64,000 nucleotides of DNA from Daucus carota subsp. sativus (lineage: Eukaryota; Streptophyta; Magnoliopsida; Apiales; Apiaceae), in contig NC_030387.2 in NCBI RefSeq assembly GCF_001625215.2, forward strand, positions 1,578,501 to 1,642,500, read 5' to 3'. Within the stretch, counting starts at the first letter, position 1. Every line of letters starts with the position of its first letter. Positions 1-11,680 of this stretch are shown here, piece by piece. Below the pieces are notes generated by a model. It had not been told where the DNA came from and did no database searches. It was given only the letters and a program-made list of their open reading frames with translations. The position numbers and the translations under genes are program-made.

Positions 1-229
1 GACAAATATAGCCAACTGAACATGATTGGCTATATTTTTCGCTAAGTGGGGAGAGTGTTGGAATTCTAAATTTTTTACATGACATTTAAGAGGGACACGT
101 AGATGTCAAATATATGCCACCTAGATAATTTTAGTTAAATTTTTATCATTGGAGATGCTCTTATTATCATATTATTTGCAAAACTAACTCCAACATCAAA
201 CGATATAATATTATTATGAAATAATGATT

Positions 230-700
230 GGGATTTTAATGGATTATTTTTTTATTGATAAATTTTAATGAATTGTATGTGATTTTGATTTTGTGCGAAT
301 TATTGATAAAATATGGTAGAGTTGATATAGATTTTTTAAGATTTAAGCACAATGCTTTCAAATTCTCATGGATTTTGGTGGGATTCTAAAAAATTTAAAA
401 TACATAGAGAATTCTCACAAAATCCATTGTTTTATGAAATTCAAAAAAATTCATCAACATTTGTTTACCATGAGATTTTAATGAATTTTAAACAATCTCA
501 ATTGAATACTATCGGATTTTAAAGCATAATTTATAAATTCTGATCGAATACTACCAGATTTTGTAGCATAACTTAAAATCTTAATTGAATGCCTTTAGAT
601 TTTTATAAATTATGAAAAATCTTAATTAAATATCCTCAGATTCATGAATGAAAAAAAATCTTTTAACATCCCAATCGAATACATCTCCTTAGACTCGTTT
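230..700. repeat. AT-rich region with degenerate internal repeats
   Basis: No gene is visible. A motif resembling AATCTYAATTGAATAC recurs roughly every 55-65 bases between about 500 and 690, each time followed by an AGATTTT-like stretch. This looks like the subterminal repeats of a decayed DNA transposon, but no termini or target duplication could be defined. Confidence 0.3.
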
Positions 701-777
701 TTCTTAAAAAACAAAATATTTAGACTATTATTAAACCCGAATAAAAAGAAGTAAAGAACATAAAATAGCCTGCAAGG

Positions 778-895
778 ATTGTTTCAGCTGGTTAAAAAGA
801 GTAATCAGTATCCTCTTGCTTCATAGGTTCGACTCCCAAAAGATGTAGAATTTGTGATTATGCCAACGTAATTTGCAAAAAAAAAAATTATAAAA
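778..895 (+). mobile_element. Possible tRNA-derived SINE head
   Basis: TCAGCTGGTTAAA near 785 resembles a Pol III A box. GGTTCGACTCC at 826-836 is a good B box, about 31 bases downstream, which is normal tRNA-like spacing. The sequence then runs into an A-rich tail near 878-900. No target duplication was identified, so this could be a SINE remnant or a chance tRNA-like match. Confidence 0.35.
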
Positions 896-999
896 AAAAA
901 TATTTTCAGTAAAAAGAATATAAAATAAATATTATAAATCTCACGTGACCGAGCTAGCAATGCAAACACCGCGGCAATGAGATTATGAGATTGAGAGAT

Positions 1000-1071
1000 C
1001 ACTCACTTCCCCTATAAATCATTTCCTAGGGTTTTTCCGCTTCTTGTAAGCACCATAATCAGCACTCTGAA
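1000..1071 (+). promoter_or_regulatory. Nucleolin core promoter and leader
   Basis: A TATA box (TATAAAT) lies at 1013-1019, followed by CCTAGGGTTTT at about 1026-1036, which resembles the telo-box common in plant ribosome-biogenesis and ribosomal protein promoters. The first ATG follows at 1072, so the leader is only a few tens of bases. Confidence 0.55.
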
Positions 1072-4000
1072 ATGGCCAAATCTACGAAGAAATCATCCTC
1101 TACAGTAAGTGAAAAAATCTACTTTTTTTCATTTAATTCAATAACATAATTTCACACACACAATGATATAGTGCCTTTTCTGTAAATTGTGTGTTGTGTG
1201 TGTAGTGTAGATTGATTTACGTGTATATATAGTGATTGGTAGATTTTTTAGCTGATCGTGATAATTTATGTGCTTGTCAGTGTATGTATGTGTGGATAAA
1301 TATATGCAATTTGAAATTTTATGTTTTTATGATTGATTGTGATTGTCAGGCGGACGGAGCTCCATCTGTAGCTGCAAAAACAATGACGAAAGGTATATAT
1401 CGTTACGTGTGTGTGATTTTGTGTATTGAATTGAGGTTGTGGTTGAGTTGAGGTAAATTTTTGATTGAAGTGTTCGAGTTGTTGTTGCGGTGGTTCAAAT
1501 TGTTATTGAATTATGTTCGGACAATTTATTAGGTAAGCGAGGAGCTGAAGTAGAGATGCGAGTGGTTACCAAAAAACCGAAGAAAGAGGAAAAGGAATTG
1601 AAGAATGAGGCTGTCAAAATGATAATCGAGAATAAAACTGTGAAGAGAAGTAAAAGGAAGGAATCTAGTTCTTCGTCGTCAGATGATTCTTCAGAGGAAG
1701 AACGGAAGGTATAGACTTTATACTAGTATCTGTTTCGTAAGTGTTGTTTACGGTATCTTTGGAGTCGATGCTTTCTGTGTTTATGAGGCTTAATACTTAA
1801 CTTTTCCGTGAATCTATGGTCAGCCTGCTTCTAAGCAACCTGTGCCAAAAAAATCACAAGAAACAAATGGAATTAAGAGTAAGAGGAGCAAGAAAGGTGA
1901 AACCAGTTCCTCGGAATCTAGTTCATCCTCGGAGGATGAATCGTCATCTGAGGACGAACAGAAGGTTTACTTCAGTTACTAGCAATAACATTATGTGTCT
2001 ATACAATTTAGTATTATGGCTTTTATATATGTATATTTTTTAGGATTAAGATGTGTTGTATTGTGAGTTCAGGTTAAACCCTCTGTCAAGCAACCTTTGC
2101 CGAAGGTTAGGAGTAAGAAAGACGAAACCAGTTCCTCGGAGTCTAGTTCATCCTCGGAGGATGAATCTTCATCTGAGGACGAACGAAAGGTATTACCTCA
2201 GTTACTAGCACTAACATTATGTGTCTGTAACTCTAGTACTATGAATTTTATGTATGTATTTTTTTGAGGATGAAGATGTATTGTTTCGTGAATTCAGGTT
2301 ATATTTTCTGGCAAGCAACCTTTGCCAAAGGTTAGGAGTAAGAAAGGCGAAACCAGTTCCTCGGAATCTAGTTCATCCTCGGAGGATGAATCCTCATCAG
2401 AGGACGAACGAAAGGTATTACTTCATTTACTAGCAATAACATTATGTGTCAGTACACTCTAGTATTATGGATTTTATATATGTATTGTTTTTAGGATTAA
2501 GATGTGTTGTTTCGTGAGTTCAGGTTAAACCTTCTGGCAAGCAACCTTTGCTGAAGGTTAGGAATAAGAAAGGCGAAACCAGTTCCTCGGAATCTAGTTC
2601 ATCCTCGGAGGATGAGTCGTCATCTGAGGACGAACAAAAGGTATTACCTCAGTTACTAGCAATAACATTATTTGTTTGTATGGTCTAGTATTATGGATTT
2701 TAGATATGAATTTTTTAGGACTAAGATGTGTTGTTTCATGAGTTCAGGTTAAATCTTCTGGCAAGCAACCTTTGCCAAAGGTTGCACAACAAAAGACGGC
2801 AAGTAAGACCAAGCAGAGTAAGAAAGAGGATTCTAGTACCTCCTCAGAGTCTGATTCCTCATCAGAGGAAGAACCAGATGTATGTTTTACATTTTTTTTA
2901 CACTTGGTTGAATTTCATATTCATGTTCTGTTAAGAGTAAGTACAAATGTATTTCACTAACTTTAGGTCAAGCCTGCTGCGAGGCTATCTGCAAAGCCAA
3001 CAATAGAGCCTAGGAGTAAAAAACAGGAATCTAGTTCTAGTTCATCCTCGGAGGATGATTCTTCATCTGAGGACGAACAAAAGGTATAAATTATATGACT
3101 AGTGACAATTTTGAATTTTATGTTTCTGTACACTATAGTATAATACTCCATTATATTTGTTTTTTTTTTATAAATGTAATGTGTTTTTTTTCATGATTTT
3201 AGAATAAACCTGCGGCCCAGCAACCTGTGCCAAAGGTTGCACAACGAAAGGCAGAAAGTAAGAGCATGCAGAGTAAAGAAGACGAGTCCAGTACCTCCTC
3301 AGATGATGATTACTCATCAGAGGACGAACCAAATGTATGTTTCTACCTTTTTTTGTACTTAGTTAAATTTCGTATATATGTTATGTTAGAATAAAAACAT
3401 ATCACACAAGTTCAGGTTAAGCCTGCTGCTAGGCAATTTGCAAAGCCAAAACTATATATTGTTACGTGTTGTTTCATGAATTCAGGTTAAACCTACTGGC
3501 AAGCAACCTTTGCCGAAGGTTAGGAGTAAGAAAGGTGAAACCAGTTCCTCGGAATCTAGTTCATCCTCAGAGGATGAATCATCTGAGGACGAACGAAAGG
3601 TATTACCTTAGTTACTAGCAATAACATTATGTGTCTGTACACTCTACTATTATGGATTTTATATATGTTTTTTTTTAGGATTAAGATGTGTTGTTTCGTG
3701 AGTATAGGTTAAACCTTCTGGCAAGCAACCTTTGCCGAAGGTTGCACCACAAAAGACGGCAAGTAAGACCAAGCAGAGTAAGAAAGAGGATTCTAGTACC
3801 TCCTCAGAGTCTGATTCCTCATCAGAGGAAGAACCGAATGTATGTCTTAATTTTTTTTTACAATTAGTTGAATTTCATATTCATGTTCTGTTAGAGTAAG
3901 TACAAATTTGTTTCACTGACTTTAGTTTAAGCCTGCTGCGACGCAATCTGCAAAGACAACAATAGAGACTCGGAGTAAAAAACAGGAATCTAGATCTTCT

Positions 4001-7000
4001 AGTTCATCCTCGGAGGATGATTCTTCATCTGAGGACGAACCAAAGGTATAAATTTTATTACTAGCCGCAATTTTATGTTTCTGTACACTATGGTATCATA
4101 CTCCATTATATTTCTTACTTTTTCAAAATGTAATGTGTTTTTTTCATGATCTTAGAATAAACCTGCTGCCCAGCAACCTGTGCCAAAAGTTGCACAACAA
4201 AAGACAGAAAGTAAGAGCGTGCAGAGTAAAAAAGAGGAGTCCAGTACCTCCTCAGATGATGATTCCTCATCAGAGGACGAACCAAATGTATGTTTTTAAT
4301 CTTTTTTATGCTTAGTTAAATTTTGTATATACGTTATGTTAGAATAAAAACATATCACACAAGTTTAGGTTAAGCCTGCTGCTAGGCAATCTGCAAAGAT
4401 AAAAGTTGAGACTAAAAGGAAAAAACAGGAATCTAGTTCTTCTAGTTCATCCTCAGAGGATGATTCTTCTTCCGAAGACGAACCAAAGGTATATAACTTC
4501 TATTATGAGCAGCAACCTTATGTGTCTTTACTCTATAGTATCATGGACTCCATGTTTGTTTTAAAAATAAATTATTTCTTTTTATTGTGGGTTCAGGGTA
4601 AACCTTCTGCCAAGCAACCTCTACCAAAGGTTGCACAACAAAATTCAGAAAGTAAGACTAAGCTGAGTAAGAAAGAGGAGTCCAGTACCTCCTCAGAGGA
4701 TGAACCAAATGTATGTTTTTTTACACTTGGTTGAGTTTTTCTGTTGTGCTAATTTAAATACACATGTATATCATTAGTTTAGGTTATCCTGCTGGCAGGG
4801 AATCTGTGAAGCCAAAAATTGATACTAAGAGTAACAAACAGGAACCTAGTTCAACCTCAGAGGATGATTCTCATCAGAGGATGAACCAAATGTATTTTTG
4901 TATTACTAGCTACAGTCATATGCGTCTTTACTCTTTCCCAGTAATGTCTATGCCATACGTGTTTTTTGGTTCTGATACTTATGTGTCTTACGAGTTTAGG
5001 CTAGACCTGTTGCCAAACAACCTGGGTTAGGGTTTCAAAGCAAAACAGTGAGACTAACTATTATATAGAAGAGGAATCCGGTTCATCCCCGGATGATGAT
5101 GACTAACTATTATATCATTAGTAACATATGTCGTATGTATTCACCATCTTCATAAGTTACTATTAAGATTTTTCTATGGCTAAGCATACTTGTGTTATAA
5201 ATTCAGGTTAATCCTGCTGCCAATCAAGCAGTGCAAAAGCCCAATGATAGTAGTAGTGACGAAGATAGCTCTTCCTCCGCGGAATTGTGAATTCATAAAA
5301 TTCGGGTTACAAGATCTGTGTACATTTTGTTTAGTACTTTGACTTTTAGTTTATTTTTTTCTGGTAGAACGGTACTGTTACATCGGTGGTGGTTGCAAAA
5401 AATGGCACCAGTGGAAAACATGCTACTAGTAAGGTGGCAGATAGCAGTTCAGATGACTCGGGTAGTGACTCTGAAGGGGGCAAAGTGAGTCAACTTGTTC
5501 AACTTACATTAGTTCAGTGTTGTTAAAAGCGCGCATATGCGCGCGCATAAGCGAGAAGCGCATCGAAGCGCAGCTGATGCGCATCGCTTTGTATATGCGA
5601 TGCGAGTTCAATGATGCGAGCGCATTTCTGCGCTTCTTGGGATTAAGCGAGATGCGAAAAGCGCAAAAAAAGCGCGCTTTTCTGTAACAATTCACTAGGA
5701 GGTTGACTGACTTGACTGGGCCATTGACTAAGCTCTTTAAATAGACACGGGTCATAAAAAAACCCTAAAAACACTACCTAGCAGCCGAGAAACAAACATA
5801 ACTGGGCAAATCTACTTATTTTTTCCTCTGGACTCTCTCTTATAATTACTCTCTTTTAATTATACTTTTTTTCTTGTTCTGAACTCTCTCTCTTAATTAC
5901 ATACGATAAACATACATATACCTCATCTTCTTATACTTGTATATACATACATATATGATATATATATATATATAGGCTCATGATCAAATAGAAACCAATT
6001 TTAAAATAAAAACTAGAAACCAATACAAGTTAGTGATATTCTCAGTACAATTTAGTGATTATCTCTTTAGGATTTAGTGATCTGTGCTGCAGAATTTAGT
6101 GAAAACTCAATCTCCAGATATTAACCAGCTTAGAATCTCCAGATCTGTTCATGTTTTCGATTCAGATGGTGGTGATAGTGGTGGAGATGGTGGAGGTGGT
6201 GGAGATGGAGGAAAGATGATTGTAGCGGAGGTTTGGGCGGCTTGAAATAGGGGGTTGGAGCGTTGCCGGAATAGTGACGGCTCCGCCTTTGAAGTTGAGT
6301 CGAGGTGGAGAAAGAAGTATGAACGAATCTGAAGGAGGTTGAAGCGGCGATTAAGATGGGCCTGGTGAAGATGGAGGTGTGGAGGTTGTGTTGTTAAAGA
6401 AATAATGGAGGTGGAGGTGGAGATGGAGATGGAAGTGGTGGTTATGGAGGGGGTGGGCGGCATAGAGGTGGTAGTGGTTATGAAGGAGGCGACGACGGAG
6501 GTGGTGGTAGTGGAGGTGGGGTTGGTGAAGATGGAGGTGGGTTTGATGAAGATGGAGGTGGAGATGGGGTTGTTTAAAAATTTAGTGGTATTTGCTTTAG
6601 GATTTAGTGATATTTCAGTTTGGTTTTTAGTTTCTAGGATAAGGAGGTTTCTATTGGAGTAAAACTCTATATATATATATATATATGTACATATAGATAT
6701 GTAGCAGATACATAAGCTATATACATATATATACATAGGATACATATATATACATGCATATACATAGGGTATATATATCATTGAGAATGACGAACAAGAA
6801 ATTGAATATGTTGAAGATCCAAATCATAATAGTGAAGAAGATGATTTTGTGAATATTGATAAAGACGAAGAAGATGATTAGTGATTTAGCGGATAACTTC
6901 GCATTTCTTTGCCACTCTGCCTTTAAACTATTCTAGGCTTTGAATTTCTAGGTATTCTGGTTGCATTATCATTTTTGATGACTGACTTTTGCTTATTAAT

Positions 7001-10000
7001 GTTTTATTATCTATAAGTATATAATGTTTTACAATATATATTGTCTAAATATGTATATTTTACGTGTTTTCGATGAATCCGCGCTTTGCGCATTGCGCGT
7101 TGCGCTTATGCCCCGTAAGGCCTTTGCGCTTCGGTGCGCATATCGCGTTTAATAACACTGAATGATTATTATCTGTTTACACTTGTACTTTTTGCTGCAG
7201 AACTTTCTGTATACTAGGTTCCTTGTGTCTTATGTTTTCCTTTCTGTTTCTGGACGGGTGTTGTGGGGGGCACTTTCTGTGTGATTATAATTTTCTTCTT
7301 TTTGTCCTAAGCTTTCTAAACTTTATAGGGATCGAAAAACAAAGCACCTGTGGTAGCTGTTGCAGCCAAGATGGACGTGTCTAGTGAGGAATCTGATTCA
7401 GACGATAGCAGCGATTCAGATGATGATGTGAGTGTAACTGTGTTATATATTAGGGGCCTTTTTAGTTTGGCAATTATTTTTGTCTAATACTGCCGCTAAG
7501 GCATTACTAGTAAAGTGAATGGTTAGCAGTTCAAGGTTCCATTTCTCTTACATGTATGACAGTTAGCCCATTCCCAATTAATTTGTATTCTTGAGCTGGT
7601 CTAGTAATGATGTCAGTAAATAATCTGGTTCATATTGATGTTCACATAGTTGCTAGTGTTTTTCTTCTGGGATTTTACAGCCTATGAAGTTTTCAATAGT
7701 TTTCCGGATTTTATCCCTTGATAGGAACTAAAAGCCAAGCCTCGCCGGAAACAGGTCCCTGTTGGTGCTCTTTTAAAGAAGGACTCTGCTACAAGTAATA
7801 AGAAAGATGAGTCAAGTGATGATTCTGAGTCGAGTGATAGCAGTAGCTCAGATGATGATGTGAGTGTAGAACTATCCGTGATAGACCTTTTAAGCAGTAG
7901 TTAGTCTCATAATGCACAATCTTATCTCAATGAATTAATTTACAATGGTGTTCATGGTTTTGCAGTCTCCGGTACCTAATGCAGCTCTCTCAGAAAAGGC
8001 ATCTTCAAGAACTGCAAGCAAAAGGGTATATATCCTTTGCCTCCCTCTGCAAGCTACATACTATCACTTTATCAGTAAACATTAGGTTACTGATTCATTT
8101 CATCATTTTTCGTACGATATTCTTCTTGATTTTCATGTATTCTAAAATTCTATTTGATTGGTTCATGTTTTTCCTGAACTGCAGAAGTTGAGCACTAAAG
8201 TTGACAATGAGGAAGATAGCTCTTCAGAAAGTGAGGAAGAGGAGCCTAAGAAGAAAAAGATGAAAGTTCAGGTATATACATACTTATATGTATGGTTCAT
8301 CATAATATGTGTTACTGAGTTTGTGATATGAGTTGTATCCAACTGTTTTAAAATCTGTTAAAAAGGAGAGCAGCTCTGAGGAATCTTCAGATGATGGGAC
8401 TTCAAAGGATGAAGAGAAAAAAGTTCCGAAGACTCCAAGACAAAAGGTAAAGACCAAAAATTAAAATATATGTAGTAGAAAGTTTTTGTTAAAGGTTTGT
8501 ACATGTTAATCATCAAGTTTAAATAACTGTTACATGACTGCAAGATTAATTTAGAAATATTGTTTAACAGGATGCTGATGAAGTCGTGGTAGATGCAGAA
8601 TCTGTCAAGACAGAAACCAAGAAAACTGTAAGATAATTTTTTGTCTGTTGTGTCTCCCATATCCATGTGCCGTATTGATAACATATGCTGAAAGTCAATA
8701 TCCTACGCATTGCAGCCTCAGACCCCCGGCGCTCTACAAGTTAAAGCCTCAGGGACTAAAACACTTTTTGTTGGCAATTTAGCATTCTCTGTCGAACGAG
8801 CCGATGTGTATGTATATCATTTGTGAATTTTCCTACATACCAATGTTTATTGTCTAACATCGTTTACCTTAACAGGGAGGATTTCTTTAAAGATGTTGGT
8901 GAAGTTGCTGACGTCCGTTTTGCTGTAGATGGAGATGGAAATTTTAGGGGTTTTGGTCATGTTGAATTTTCCACAATTGAGGTAGCTCAAGAGGTATGCC
9001 TATGTTTTACATAAATAGTATCTTTTACCTTTATGATGAATTTGTTAGTACCTGGGCATATCTGAGTTATATATTTTCGCTTGTAATATGATCATCGATA
9101 TATATTTGAGTCAAAATCCCGAGAATTTTATTTCTGTCTGTATATGTAGATTACTTGATGACAGTAAGTAGTAAGCACATAATAATATAAGCTTTTTAGT
9201 CAAATGTAATTTTGCTGACTTGATAAATCAATAGTAGCAGCTTTTGAGTTGAACCGTAGTAGTTTCATTCATCATCCCTCCAGATAACTATCCTTTTGAT
9301 ATTACTGATTGCAGGCGATGGAGTTAAATGGTCAAACTTTATTGGGTCGACCCATTAAACTGGACTTTGCTCGGGAAAGGGGTGCTTACACTCCAAGCAG
9401 CGGGTATATTAAATTTCTCAAATATTTGTATCAATGATTTTAGTGCAGTAATCTGTAATTTCAGGAACTAATATAGTATATCTCATGCTCGTATTTAGCA
9501 AAGAAAACTCTTATCAAAAGGGAGGTCCAACGCAAGTGCATACTATATTTGTACGAGGTTTTGATACAAGTGGTGATGAGAATAAAGTATGTTATATGTC
9601 CTTATATGCACCAGAAGTACAGGTTTCTTTTGACATACTGGTAGTCATCATCTTGAGCTGATATATTTTGTATGGCAGATCCGCATTGCACTAAAACAAC
9701 ATTTTGAAACTTGTGGTGATATTTCAAGAATCTCAGTTCCCAAAGATTATGAAAGTGGTGCTGTGAAAGGGTTTGTAACATAATCCTGACCTTATAAATT
9801 AGTTTTTTTCTTTTTGTTTGTTAGTCTTAGTTGCTATATATTAGGTATGTTGTTAACTGTGAATACGTTTTAATGCCCTTACCAAGCTGAAAGCCTTGTA
9901 AAAAAATATCCAGGACATGACAAAACTAATTTTCGATGTGTTTATAGACTAATGCATGCATCTAGATCTCACCAGTCGAAGCATTCATCATGATAGAACT

Positions 10001-10493
10001 AACATGTACTATATATTGCATTGAAGATTATTTTTCCCATTCAACAGGATTGCCTACATGGATTTCAAGGACAGTGATGGTTTCAAAAAAGCTCTGGGAC
10101 TTAATGATACTGAATTTGGTGAAAGTTACTTGACTGTGGCAGAGGCAAAGCCGAGAGGTGACAGCGGAGGTGAAACTAGAGGTGGAAGGAGCGGTGGTCG
10201 GTTTGGGAATAGAAGTGGCGGCGACAAGTTTGGCAGTCATGATGGTGGTGATAGATCTAGAGGTGTGCGTGGCGGTCGAAGTGTCCGAGGAGGGACTCGC
10301 GGTAGAGGACGTGGAGGACCTGCCAGACCTAGCATGGCTACAGTTGGTACAGGTATGTCCCTCTCCGGTAAACATTGTTCCCTCTTTTTTCTTTTTCTTG
10401 ACTGCTCTCCTGTTGCAAGCACATTTATTCCCTCAATGCTCTCTTATATCAATTTCCACTGATGCAGGAAAGAAGACGGTATTTGATGATTGA
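1072..10493 (+). CDS. Nucleolin-like protein with expanded acidic domain
   Basis: Nucleolar RNA-binding protein acting in rDNA chromatin and pre-rRNA processing. Proposed exons: 1072-1104, 1350-1392, 1533-1708, 1824-1964, 2073-2189, 2298-2414, 2524-2640, 2748-2879, 2967-3083, 3203-3334, 3486-3599, 3708-3839, 3926-4045, 4156-4287, 4369-4488, 4597-4710, 5368-5484, 7329-7427, 7725-7859, 7966-8025, 8185-8271, 8366-8446, 8571-8627, 8716-8807, 8876-8993, 9315-9403, 9499-9586, 9679-9770, 10048-10352, 10468-10493. All are GT..AG and the frame stays open for 1100 aa. Residues 1-831 hold about 19 Ser/Glu/Asp blocks separated by Lys-rich linkers. RRM1 has RNP2 LFVGNL (848-853) and RNP1 RGFGHVEF (886-893). 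RRM2 spans roughly 950-1023 and starts at TIFVRGF. A Gly/Arg-rich tail precedes the end KKTVFDD. As I recall, Arabidopsis nucleolins have about 560-640 aa, so the acidic half is greatly enlarged. Exon use inside the array is inferred from splice sites and phase. Confidence 0.9.
3416..3485 (+). pseudogene. Broken type C exon at a duplication junction
   Basis: A type C exon begins normally after TTCAG at 3415 and matches its siblings for about 35 bases. It then runs directly into the intron sequence normally found before a type A exon. Read in frame it reaches a TAA just after the next acceptor, and it has no donor of its own. The protein model needs it to be skipped. Confidence 0.7.
4783..5286 (+). 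pseudogene. Three degenerate exon copies at the 3' end of the array
   Basis: Copy 4783-4891 (type C) has lost one base near its start and one in the acidic cluster; it is 109 bp long and hits TGA in the normal phase. The copy starting at 5000 reaches TAG after about 22 codons and carries a local repeat of GACTAACTATTATAT. Copy 5207-5286 encodes a Ser/Asp-rich stretch, but its only good donor leaves phase 2 while the next exon (5368) needs phase 0. Skipping all three joins 4710 to 5368 in frame. Confidence 0.6.
5515..7160. mobile_element. hAT-like element in a nucleolin intron
   Basis: The left end reads CAGTGTTGTTAAAAGCGCGC. The right end, reverse-complemented, reads CAGTGTTATTAAACGCGATA, giving imperfect terminal inverted repeats typical of plant hAT elements. 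The interior near both ends is dense in GCGC/TGCGCTT motifs. A short acidic open stretch ending at about 6881 (DEEDD then stop) may be the tail of a lost transposase. No clean 8-bp target duplication is visible, so the insertion is probably old. A second repeat is nested at 5975-6667. Confidence 0.65.
5975..6667. mobile_element. TA-microsatellite-associated repeat, copy 1
   Basis: Bounded by (TA)n at 5959-5974 and (AT)n at 6669-6686. The ends are imperfect inverted repeats: ATCAAATAGAAACC on the left and CCAATAGAAACC on the reverse-complemented right. The interior holds recurring TTAGTGAT motifs near both ends and a G-rich minisatellite built from GGTGGAGATGGAGGT-like units. The same element recurs at 37346-38020. 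Open frames through it on either strand reflect the minisatellite and are not taken as genes. Confidence 0.65.
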
Positions 10494-11680
10494 ATAACAA
10501 GTCTTTATGCCTTGGTGTACTTTTGTTTCTTTTAAAAACCTAGCTTAATTATTTTTCTAGGTTGCCTGGCTTATATCTTGTTTTCAACGTATCAGCAGTA
10601 AAATAAAAGAAATTTGATTCCATTGATATCGAAATGAGTTCAATGACCAAAAATTCTATAAATCTCCACGTCCTGTTATGCAACATACTTGTGCAAATAA
10701 AGTCAAATAGGCTTAGGATGTCTGAGTTTTTGGTTTTGCAAGATGGGATTGTGAGTTGATGCGAAGGTAAATTTATGATATGTTTCTGTCACTGTGAATG
10801 GGAGGTGAAGGCATCTGAGTATTGGGTTAGCATTTAATTTAGCATCCTCGAGACGGGGCATTTGGTAGCGAATTAAATCTTATTCAAGCTGTTTAATACA
10901 TGTCGAATTGAGGTCTGTTGTTTAGTACAAGTGAAATCAAATGATAGAACCTGTATGGCTGTATGATCTAGAGCATTGAATTTTGATAGCCATGAGTTGG
11001 TAAAATTCCATGTCCTCATGTTTCCTACTGGTAAAATTCCAATTATATAAATTCTAAAAAAATCTCATGTTTCATCGTACCGATTAGTAGGTAAAAATCC
11101 AATTATAAATTTTTTATAAAACTTTATGTTAAAGTTTCCTCAGTATAGATTATTTAATTCTTAATTCTTATATGCATGTATGACATTCATCTTGTATAAT
11201 TTTAATGTATCAGATCTTAAATTATCATGTACAGTAGTAAAATTCGAGAATTTGGAATATTTTTTGAAACCCTCAAGATTTTGCTACATATACATGCTCC
11301 GTGTGACTGTATCTGCACAATAAAATCTGGTTCCGAATTCTAACCAACGTTGAACAATAGTACTAAAATCTTTAATAATGAGAACGTGGTTTGATATATC
11401 TTAATAAATATAATAGAATACGGAAAAAGGTAGACCAAGCAATAATTTATTTATTAAAACATGTAATGAAAAATTGTAGGTACAGGGTTCTGGTTTGAGA
11501 TTCTTCTTCGTCGGTGGAAGCCGACTCCACCCTACATGTTAAGCATAATATTATTATTATTATAATCTCACCACACAAGGAAAGTCCACTATATTGATTT
11601 ATTTGACTATTTTCTTGTTGTGTAGTAGCATCATGGTAAGAGAGAGACAGGTACTTGACTTGAAAATTAGTATAATTAAA
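10494..11680. other. Nucleolin 3' UTR and AT-rich spacer
   Basis: A possible poly(A) signal (AATAAA) occurs near 10601. Beyond it I see AT-rich spacer with a few degenerate repeats of GTAAAATTCCAATTATA between about 11000 and 11110. No gene was recognised. Confidence 0.4.

Larger units (their letters stand above)
2073..5286 (+). repeat. Tandem array of acidic-domain exons in nucleolin
   Basis: Each unit is one phase-0 exon of 114-132 bp plus an AT-rich intron of about 80-125 bp. Three types occur. Type A (117 bp; linker GKQPLPKVRSKKGE) is at 2073, 2298, 2524 and 3486. Type B (132 bp; linker PKVAQQK, cluster SSTSS) is at 2748, 3203, 3708, 4156 and, at 114 bp, 4597. Type C (117-120 bp; start VKPAAR) is at 2967, 3926 and 4369. 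The exon at 1824 is a longer A-like founder. Introns are also similar between units, so whole exon-intron segments were copied at DNA level. Confidence 0.85.

Noticed and set aside
845..862. Near match of GATGTAGAATTTGTGATTA to part of the SINE at 28710-28910
   Set aside because: The match lies at a different position relative to the B box in the two elements, so common origin is not supported.
6149..6781. 210-aa frame (-) and overlapping 85-aa frame (+)
   Set aside because: Both come from the GGTGGAGATG minisatellite of the TA-associated repeat plus flanking TA runs; no protein family resemblance.
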